Source: Chrysochromulina tobinii (taxonomy: Eukaryota; Haptophyta; Prymnesiales; Chrysochromulinaceae). From it: a stretch of 15,150 bases of DNA. A program made the position numbers and the translations under genes. The stretch spans positions 1 to 15,150 of the forward strand of contig JWZX01002438.1 of the NCBI GenBank assembly GCA_001275005.1. Direction: 5' to 3'. The notes below the pieces were generated by a model, which saw nothing but the letters and a program-made list of their open reading frames with translations, searched no databases and was not told the DNA's origin. Positions 8,101-15,150 of this stretch are shown piece after piece (the first letter of the stretch is position 1; every line of letters begins with the position of its first letter).

Positions 8101-11100
8101 CCCGTTGGGTCGTTCTCGACGATAGCGCAGCGCGAGAGCAAGCTCGACGTCGACGAGGCGGCCGCGGCGGCGGCGATGCCCACGGTATGCGCCGTCTCGG
8201 TTGCGGCGGTTGTGGACGGCGGCGGCGGCCCCGGCGACTGGTGGTGCGGAGCGTGGGTGTTCATGTGGGCTGCCTTGCTCGCTGGCACGCTGCGCCCGCC
8301 CGTCGCCTCCGCGGGCGGCGCTGCCCTCCTCGACACCCTCGTGCATGCCGTGTTTGCGGCGGGCGAGGTGGCGGTGAGCGACTCGCCCATCCACAGCGCG
8401 CTCGCCAGCTGCCAGCTCTCGCGTGCTCAGATTCTCGAGCAGCTGACGAACAAGCGCGTCTGGCTCGCGTCTGCCGCGGCGGCGGCCTATTTGCCACAGC
8501 TGCCCGCGGACATCCCCCCGAGCTTCACGGGCGTCGGCAGTACGGTCGCGCCACTCGATTCGAGCGCGGTGTCCGCCAGCATCAGAAAGAGCACCTCTGC
8601 CTCCAAGTCGAAGGCCGAGGGCAAGAAGGTGAGTCTTCTGGGCAGCACGGACTCGAGCACGGCGGACCTCGACCAATGGGGCCTCTCCGCCGCGCCTCTG
8701 CAGCTCAGCGACATCTTGGCGGCCAATGCCGGTGGCAGCGCCGGCAGCGTCGGGGTGAGCTCCGACGACTTCGTGCCGAGCACCCAATACATGGATCTCG
8801 GCGAGATCTCGCACGCCGCGTCCACGAGCATCTCGAGCGCCAGCAGCGCCAGCTCGGGCGGCGTAGTGCCCCGAGAGCAGTACGCTGCGTCCGCGCTCGG
8901 CACTGATGACCTCTGATTGCCTCTGATGATCACTGATTGCCTCCTTCATCAGGTACGCTGCGTCCGCGCTCGGCCTGTGCGAGTACGCGGCGCTGCTCCT
9001 CAAGTACGACGTGCGCGCCCTCGTCTTTTGGGAGCGCTTCTTCATTCTCTACTTTCGTCAGGCGGCGCTCACCCCGCGTGTGCTCCCCAAGCTGCGTGTC
9101 GATGAGCTGACCGCGCACTTCACCGCCGCCTCCAAGCAGTTCCCCAACAACCTGCGTGCGCGCATGCTGTACGAATGCTTCACCACGTGGTCGGCTGACA
9201 TCATCCCTCGCGCCGGAGCCTTCTTGACGCCCCCGCCGCCCTCGGGGCCCCTGCGCACCGACGCGGAGCAGCTCGTCGGCGTCATCACGAGCGCGCACCC
9301 GTCGCCGCTCGTGTACACAAAGGAGGCGGCGGCCGCCGCAGCGGCCTCCATCCTTGGCGTGCAGCCCACACGTCCTCTCGACGCACCCGTACTACCAGCA
9401 GCAGACCCTGTGGGGAAAGACACGCCCCCCAGTTCTCTCTCGGTGCAGCCGGCCACGCCCGTGGAGGCCACGGCGCCGCCTCGCGAGCAGCCCAGCTCGG
9501 AGCAGCCATCGATCGTGCAACTCGGTTGGGACACCGACGCCCAGCTCGCTGAGCGCAAGAGGGCGCGTGCGGCGCTGGTGCAGCTCTCGGATCTGCCGAT
9601 CGTCCAGCCTCCCGAACCGCTGACGGCGCGTGCCGCGCCCGGCCCAGCCTCCGCCGCCCTTGCCCGCCTCTCCCGCCATCCGCGCGCCAAGAGCAGTGAA
9701 GGCCAGGTGGCCCACATGGCCATCGTAGTGGCAGACGCGGGGGGTCTTGCCGACCCCGCGCCCGAGGACACTGCGGACGTCCCGCGCACACGCCAGCTGC
9801 TCTTCGGAGGCAAGGAGGCGTGGGAGCATCTCGACTCCGAAGCCAGCCTCGAGCTGCTCGGTGAGCTGCTCCCTAAGCGCGTGCCGCCGCCAAGCCCGTC
9901 GGACTACGGCGAGGTCCTCGCCGCATCGGCGGCGGCGCTCCAGGCGAAGCTCGCCATCCTCCAGAAGCAACTCGTCGGGCGCGTGCGCCGCCAGGTGGCC
10001 GCGGGCGGCTCATCAGCAGTCGTCGAGCCCCCCACCAAAGACCCTTTCCCCACACTGATGCTCGAGGGCGACGGCGGAAACGGCGGTGACGGCGACGGCG
10101 GCAGCGGCAGCGAGGCCGAGGCGGCGGCGGCCCCCTTCTGGGCGGAGGTGCGAGCGGATGCAGAGGAGCACCGCGACGCGCTCCTGTCGCTCAAGCTAGC
10201 GGACCTCGAGTACCTCGAGCTCGTGCGCAAGCTCAATGTCAACCAGCGCTCCAAGGAGACCGAGTCGGTGACCGTGCGCCATCCGGAGTGCGAGCAGCCC
10301 GTCATGTTCGTGCTGCCGCAGATCAAGATCGCCCCCGGGCCGCCGGAGGTGTCGGAACGGCTGCAGGCGAACCGCGCGGCCTTCGTAGCGCTGCATGCGA
10401 GCCTGAGTGAGCTTGCCGTCCGGTACGCGCACACGGTCGAGCTCCTCCTCGCCCTCGCGCACTCGATGCATCTGGAGGCACTCGTCACGATGCCCGTGCC
10501 CGAGGGGAGCCGCGCCGCCCCCGCCGTGCTCGCCTACCCCAATGCGCCCGCCGCCGACCCGTCGGTGGTCCGAGCGGGGGCAGTCGAATTCTTCTTCCTC
10601 ATGCTCGAGGTCGGTGTGGGCTACTCGATGCCCCCGACGGTCGAACCTCTCGGCGCCTTCGTCTCGTCCACCCTCGCAGCCATCGGCGCCGCATACCTCG
10701 CCAACGTCGCCGACATGCAGCGACGGCTGCTCGTGGCGCTGCTGGCCGCCCGCTCTGAGCGCCCACGTGTGCCGATGCCGGCGCAGCAGCTCCGCCAGCT
10801 CGACGAGCTCGCCCGCGAGAAGGCGGAGCGCGTGGAGGCGGAGAGGCTGGCGGCGGAGGCGCGCGCGGCCGAGGGGGCGAGGCTGGCGGAGGTCGAGATG
10901 ATCAAGGCAAAGGCGCGCGCCGAGGCGGAGGCGGCCGCCCTCCGCGGCGATCCGCTCGTGATTCCGCTGCCCGTGGGGCCGTTGGTCACCAGAGCGGAGA
11001 AGATGGATACTTCGGGGCGCCTCAACGTGGGCTTACTCGAAGGGCCTGCCGACTCGGCCACCCTCTCGAACGCGTCTCCTTCGCAGTACCAGCCACCGCC

Positions 11101-14100
11101 GCTGCCGCCGCCGCGGCCGCCGACGCCCGAGCCCGAGCTAGCCGAGGACGCGTCAGAAGCTGCCACCAGCCGCGGCAATGGCTACCGGCGCGGCAAGGCG
11201 ATCCAACTCCCCGTACAGCTTCCCGAGGGCGTCGTGCCCAACCAGCAGTACAGCGCCAAGCTCGACGACGGCTCCAAAGTCGTCTTCACCGCGCCGCCCA
11301 ACGCGCGCGCGGGCCAGATGATCGAGCTCGAGGTGCCAGCTGGCCGGAAGGCCACGCGCGCCGTCGTCGCCACGGATGAGGGTGCGACTGGCTTGTCCCG
11401 GCTGGTCGACCCAGAGGCGAGGCGCGAGGCGGAGAAGGGCTTGCTGGACCGACTGCCTCTCGATTGGATCGGGCGCGTCTTCACACCGAATGCGCTCCTC
11501 GACGCAGCGCCTCCTCGCCTCCTCGAGTTCGGGCAGCTGCTGAACCTGATCGCCGAGGCGCCCGTCGATCGCCTCGATCCGGCGGATGTGCCGACGCTCC
11601 TGCGCGCCTTGAATGTGAGCCGTTACCTCGACGCGGTTTCGATGCCAACGGCCGCGATGAGCCGTGAGGAGCGCGAGGCGCTGCGCGAGGGCGAGGAGCT
11701 CACCCTGCTCGCCCTGACCACGGAGCGGCTGCTCTGCTCGCGCCCGCTCGCGCACCTCGGCGTCACCTTCCTCCACCGCATCGCCCAGAGCTCCTTTCCG
11801 GTCAACGTGCAGCTCGCGCTCCAGATCGTGCTCACCGCCGCCGTCAGCAACTCGGGGCTGCCGTCCACGTGGCATAGCCTCTTCGAGGCGCTCCCCTTCG
11901 ACAGGCTGAGTGTGCGCGGCGCGGCGCTGCTTGTGCACACGCTCAACGAGGCGCTGCCGCTCCCGCCGTGCTACATGGACTCGGCCGCCACCTTTCTGCG
12001 CTGGGTGCTGCTCTCTTCCCCACAGCTGCCTGCCGACCTGGCGGCCGAGATGGCGGCTGGCGACGATCTGCTCTACCACGACGGCGCCAACTCGCTCTGG
12101 CAGGAGCTGACCGCCTTCTTTGGCTCCTTGCTCACGCAGGCCACCCAGGGCGTCCTCACAGTCAGCACGTGCGTCGGCTCGCTGCGGCTCCTCTTTGAGC
12201 TCGTGGGCGCGAGCCGCACGCCCGAGCTCATCAACCAGGGATGGTACTTTGTGACTGAGGTGCTCTCCCCCGCGGCTGCGGTGGTCGGCGACTCGTCGGA
12301 GCTCGTGCGCGCCTCCCACGATGCCGCGCAGATGCTCCCGTGGCGCCAACTGACGTGCCACCTGTACGACGAGAGTTTCGTCGATGGGCTGCTCGCTCTG
12401 ACCAAGATCCTGCCCACGACGGCGCTCGTCATCTTCTCGAAGCTCGATTGGGTCGCGTGGGTCACCAACCTCATTGCCGCCAAGTCGACGGCGCCCGTCG
12501 GAGGGCACGCACACCTCGCCGCGCTGCTGCGCCTCGTGCTCGAGATTAATCTGAGCGCGCCCCAGTGGATCTCAACACCCACGCGCATCGTCCTCTTGGG
12601 CGCGCGTGCGGGCGGCGAGAGCGCCTCCGCCATGAACGTGGCAGCGGAGGCGCAGCTGCGCAGCCTCCATGATCAGCTGTGGTCGATGGTCAACGGAGCG
12701 GCGCTCGCCTCCCACTTCAACGGCGACACGATGCTCAGCTGGCTGCTCAACGCGGGGGCGATGCCGGCGGAAGACCCTTCACCTCGAGTCCTCGAGGACG
12801 TGGCGCTCCTTCACGCGGTCGCCCTCAAGACCGGCCACTCGCTCGCCATCGCGCGGGCCGCGGCCGAGGCGCGATCGTTCCTCTTCCTGTTGCTGAGCGA
12901 CCCGAGCGGCGCCCTCTTTTGGCACGTGCCCTTCCCAACGCACACGATGATCCTCTCCGGCATCCTCGTGCCCGCCTGCCTCGCCCTCTCGCGGGTGATA
13001 CCCCTCCCGCACGAGGAGCTCGCGACGGCGCTCTCCGCCGCCCTCTCTGCCGCGGACACCGTGGTCGATGCGCCAAAGACCGTGGCCGCCGGCTTGCCCT
13101 TTAGCAACACGGCCGCCTCGCCCTTCCCGCCCTTTGCGAGCGACGCCGAGCGCTTCGCCGCCGCCGCAGGCGTGCCCGCGTCGGAGGTGCCGATCCATGC
13201 AACGCCCGCCACCGCCCGCCCACGCGCCCCGCCACCGCCCGCAGCCTCGTCGAGCTGGTTCGGCTTCGGCGGCAAGCGCGCGCACATCGGCATCTCCGAC
13301 CCGTCTGTGGGGAAAGAGGCCCCCAAGGCCAACCCACTACGAGACATGGAGGGCGTGGGCACGGACCAGAGCAGCGGGCTCAGCCTTGAGGAGCGTGCCT
13401 TCCAGACGCTCAACGCCAAGATGCGCTCGCTCGCGGCGCAGCTGTGCCGTGGGATGCCCAAGCCGATCGCCCTCATCATCATCGGATTGCTCCCCACTCG
13501 CGTTCGCTCGGCCTCGGTGGTCTCCGTCCTCATGGAGGCGGCGGTGCAAGCCTACCTCACTGCCGCTGGCATGGACGCCGAGACCGCGCAGCGTGCGCAG
13601 CAGGGAGGGGCATTGGTGCTGCAGGATGCTTCCTCGCCATCCCCTGCGCCGCGCGCCCCCCGCGCGGTCGGTGGCAGCTGGGCGAGCGCGTACGTGGAGG
13701 CGAGCTTCGTCAAGGAACCTCTTGCCGTGCTCGGCGCGGCGCTTGCGTCACGCCCCGAGACATCGCTGCCCGAGATGGTGCAAGAGTGCATGGCGCAGCA
13801 AGCCCCGCTCTCGTTGCGGCTGCTCCTCTCCCTGCAGCTGCTCCGCGCGACCAGCGAGGATGGGCGGATGAGCGTCGCCATCCAGTGCGTGCGCTACTGC
13901 GCGTCCTGCCGTGTGAACCCGGCCCGCGAGTTTGAGCTGTTGCCGCTCTGGTTCTTCGTCATAGAGCTCGTGATGGATGCCTCGTGGCAGATCTGCGCCA
14001 TCGATGGTGAGGAGGCCGTTACCGCCTTCTCGCGTGCCGTGCAGACGGCGGCTGGAATGCTCTCCGTCAAGGAACTCGTGATGCAGGGCTCGCTGTGGGA

Positions 14101-14443
14101 TTCATTCGGCAAGGAGCCGCCGCCGCCGCTGCAGCTGCCGGCTATGCAGCTCGCCGCGCGTGCCGTCCTCCTCTACCTCGGCCACGCGCTCGATGCAAAG
14201 GCACGCGACGCTGTGCACGGAGGCATTGAGCTCTCCTCGCGTGCTGCGAGTGAGGAAGTACGTGCACAGAATGGCGCCCTGATCAAGTGTGCCCAACAAA
14301 AGGAGTTCCATGTCGGCTTTGAGACCTTTTTCGCCAGCATGCAAGACTTGTGCAACCGTGCAGGTGCGATCCCACTCGCCGAATTCAAAAAGGAGACGGT
14401 GCGCACCCTGCTCCCAATGGCGCCGTACTTGGCAGGCTTGTAA
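5191..14443 (+). CDS. Giant EPG5-like autophagy tethering protein (join 5191..8879, 8953..14443)
   Basis: Two long frames join through a 73-nt GT-AG intron to give 3059 residues; animal EPG5 is about 2600. EPG5 is a Rab7 effector that tethers autophagosomes to late endosomes and lysosomes. Support: Leu/Ala-rich alpha-helical text throughout, no membrane segments, LVFWERFFILYF at residues 1253-1264, and an ordered C-terminal match to what I recall of EPG5: a hydrophobic LWFF segment, a GSLWDSFGKEPPPP element, then an ALIKCAQQKEFHVGFETFF-like helix near the end. This is inferred from memory of the family. Within it lie a Q5 run (378-382), an Ala/Pro/Thr-rich region (about 430-540), a Tudor-like insert (629-683), a Gly/Met 12-bp repeat (about 956-967), a Glu/Ala/Arg coiled coil (about 1843-1896) and a Pro-Gly beta insert (1980-2028). 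The start is the first ATG in the frame, with G at -3; further upstream the frame has only GTG. If it is not EPG5, it is another HEAT-like scaffold. Confidence 0.6.
6322..6336 (+). repeat. CAG5 run coding polyglutamine
   Basis: Five CAG codons give QQQQQ at residues 378-382 of the giant protein, directly after CTGCTGCGG. A short pure run, too small to suggest function. Confidence 0.9.
6622..6696 (+). repeat. 48-bp imperfect duplication within the giant gene
   Basis: The segment starting gccgccgag at 6622 recurs at 6670, 48 bp later, so PSVPFT appears twice (AAEMPSVPFT and AAEKPSVPFT) in the low-complexity region. The period is a multiple of three and the frame is kept. Confidence 0.8.
7075..7239 (+). 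other. Tudor/SH3-like domain insert in the giant protein
   Basis: Residues 629-683 read as a compact beta-barrel domain: GSSVFVKRSSGADTIAYVKK, then YNATTKVYTVELDQIGSG and a closing EHYLREF. The order of valine/tyrosine strands separated by charged turns is that of Tudor, Agenet or KOW-like folds that recur in many protist proteins. It interrupts the helical scaffold and is flanked on the left by a poly-Gly/Ala linker. Ligand unknown. Confidence 0.45.
8056..8091 (+). repeat. 12-bp tandem repeat, three perfect copies
   Basis: Three identical units of atgagcgccggc encode MSAG three times in the giant protein. Perfect identity suggests recent expansion. Confidence 0.95.
8880..8952 (+). other. 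73-nt spliceosomal intron whose 5' end duplicates the next exon
   Basis: It begins GTACGC (GT at 8880-8881) and ends TTCATCAG. Removal joins CA of exon 1 to G of exon 2, making a Gln codon, and carries the first frame directly into the second (REQYAASALGLCEY). Unspliced, the first frame stops at 8914-8916. The first 22 nt of the intron (8880-8901) equal the first 22 nt of exon 2 (8953-8974) exactly. Inside, an 11-nt ctgattgcctc recurs at 8913 and 8933; the second copy, cactgatt, could serve as a branch point. The length is not a multiple of three. Confidence 0.85.
11201..11345 (+). other. Pro-Gly beta-repeat domain insert in the giant protein
   Basis: Residues about 1980-2028 contain two half-repeats, LPVQLPEGVVPNQQYSAKLD and VVFTAPPNARAGQMIELEVP, each of the form strand, P-x-G/N-x-x-x-G/N-Q, strand. 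This small module is found repeated in many algal and oomycete proteins; its ligand is not known to me. It sits between a Pro-rich linker and the next helical region. Confidence 0.4.
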
Positions 14444-14464
14444 AATGGGCAGCCAGGTGACTGT

Positions 14465-14503
14465 GCTTTGGGTGCAGACGCGCCGCGCTTTGGGTGGAGA
14501 CGC
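14465..14503. repeat. 22-bp-period direct repeat after the giant gene
   Basis: gctttgggtgcagacgc at 14465-14481 recurs with one mismatch at 14487-14503. It lies 22 bp after the stop codon in the 92-bp spacer before the next candidate start codon. Confidence 0.85.
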
Positions 14504-14535
14504 CACTGCAATGATCGTAGCTACATGTAAGCAAC

Positions 14536-15150
14536 ATGAGAGGGGTCGGAGAGGACACTTTGTGCCGCTGCCGCTGCGTGCCAACTCACCATGTGGGGGG
14601 AGGGGCGGGGGCCAGGGGTGTGAGAGAAAAAAAAGCCCGTGTGAAACAGGTAAGCCGAGCAGGAGTCGAGCTGGTAACTTTTGGTCTTCACAGGAAGAGA
14701 AATTGCTTGCGGACATTCTGCGCCAGAACTGCCTCGCCGACTTTACGATGGGACGACGCCTTGGAGCTGGTGCGTTTGGCGAGGTGCACGTCGCGCGGCG
14801 CAAGCGCGACGGCAAAGATCGTGTCATCAAGCGCATCCCGATTTTGGGCTGCTCACGGCGAGAGCAATTTGACGCACTCAACGAGATGAAGCTGATGGCC
14901 TCACTCGAGCACCCGCACGTGGAAGCGCAGAAGCTATACATTGTCATGGAGCACTGCGCCGGCGGCGACTTGAAGCGCTTGATCGACGCTCGCAACGGCG
15001 TACACCTTCCCGAACGTGGCAGTATCTGCTGCAGCCGAGTGCGGGCGTGGCGTATTTGCACGCGCGTGCCGCGTGCTTCACCGCGACCTCAAGTCGTCCA
15101 ATCTCTTTCTCAAGGACGGCGTGCTCAAGATCGGCGACCTCGGCGTCTCG
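14536..15150 (+). pseudogene. NEK-like Ser/Thr protein kinase, N-terminal half, frame disrupted
   Basis: From 14694 the frame reads a kinase N-lobe: glycine loop GRRLGAGAFGEV, the strand-3 lysine in VIKRI, helix C (FDALNEMKLMASLEHPHV) and hinge LYIVMEHCAGGDL. The catalytic HRDLKSSN and KIGDLGVS follow, but in another frame. The sequence resembles NEK kinases, several of which carry DLG instead of DFG. Three faults appear: HPHV runs directly into EAQKLYIVM, missing about 8 residues usual there; the frame changes at about 15015 (LPE, then WQYLLQPSAGVAYLHARA one frame on); and again at about 15070, before RVLHRDLK. Each frame change fits loss of one base. The gene leaves the right edge. A 5' exon from ATG 14536 to 14649 would join in phase through a 44-nt intron; its 38 residues resemble nothing, and ATG 14748 is another possible start. 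Sequencing or assembly error is the main alternative to real decay. Confidence 0.6.
14650..14693 (+). other. Candidate 44-nt intron before the kinase
   Basis: A strong donor, CAG|GTAAGC at 14650, and a pyrimidine-rich acceptor, TTTGGTCTTCACAG|G ending at 14693, bracket 44 nt. Removing them puts the frame from ATG 14536 exactly in phase with the kinase frame starting EEKLLADILR; without splicing the upstream frame continues as non-kinase text. It is short, so confidence is moderate. Confidence 0.55.

Noticed and set aside
8917-9010. Region considered as a true intergenic gap between two separate genes
   Set aside because: The frame is open from 8953 into the second frame and splicing joins both sides in phase with GT-AG borders, so a single gene is the simpler reading.
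7810-9045. Minus-strand open frame of about 410 codons
   Set aside because: It crosses the intron and both exons of the giant gene and reads as Arg/Ala/Gly low complexity, so it is an antisense shadow.
11153-12514. Long minus-strand open frame (about 450 codons) opposite the giant gene
   Set aside because: Arg/Glu/Gly/Ala-rich text without fold-like pattern; typical antisense shadow of a GC-rich coding strand.

Overview
The window looks like nuclear DNA of a GC-rich unicellular eukaryote. The reasons are eukaryote-only gene families (JMJD6-type oxygenase, NEK-like kinase, a giant EPG5-like autophagy protein), GT-AG introns that restore reading frames, no bacterial-style ribosome binding sites, and very long Ala/Pro-rich proteins. 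A haptophyte or similar alga would fit, but the lineage is inference only.

Layout, left to right. (1) 1-1184, minus strand: an open frame running off the left edge. It has an N-terminal membrane anchor, strand-rich segments and a Gly/Ser tract made by the CCGCTG-type repeat at 1-110; it may be the start of a bridge-like lipid-transfer protein. (2) 1185-1315: a short spacer shared by two head-to-head genes. (3) 1316-2590, plus: a JMJD6-type JmjC oxygenase with all metal- and 2-oxoglutarate-binding residues present. (4) 2591-3167: no gene seen; a 17-bp tandem repeat. (5) 3168-4673, plus: a four-EF-hand, coiled-coil protein built by internal duplication. (6) 4674-5190: no gene seen; an AT-richer patch and a G14 run. 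(7) 5191-14443, plus: a single very large gene of about 3059 residues. It appears as two long frames, but a 73-nt GT-AG intron at 8880-8952 joins them exactly in frame. Its C-terminal end resembles EPG5, the Rab7 effector that tethers autophagosomes to lysosomes, and it carries two inserted small domains. (8) 14444-15150, plus: a 44-nt candidate intron, then the N-terminal half of a NEK-like kinase whose frame breaks twice and which lacks about 8 residues.

The genes do not form an obvious pathway; this is compact eukaryotic gene order with spacers of roughly 90 to 580 bp. The most unusual signal is the 73-nt intron: its first 22 nt are repeated exactly as the first 22 nt of the next exon, which suggests origin by local duplication. 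Several other short direct duplications (periods 12, 17, 18, 22, 48 bp) show the same process elsewhere in the window.
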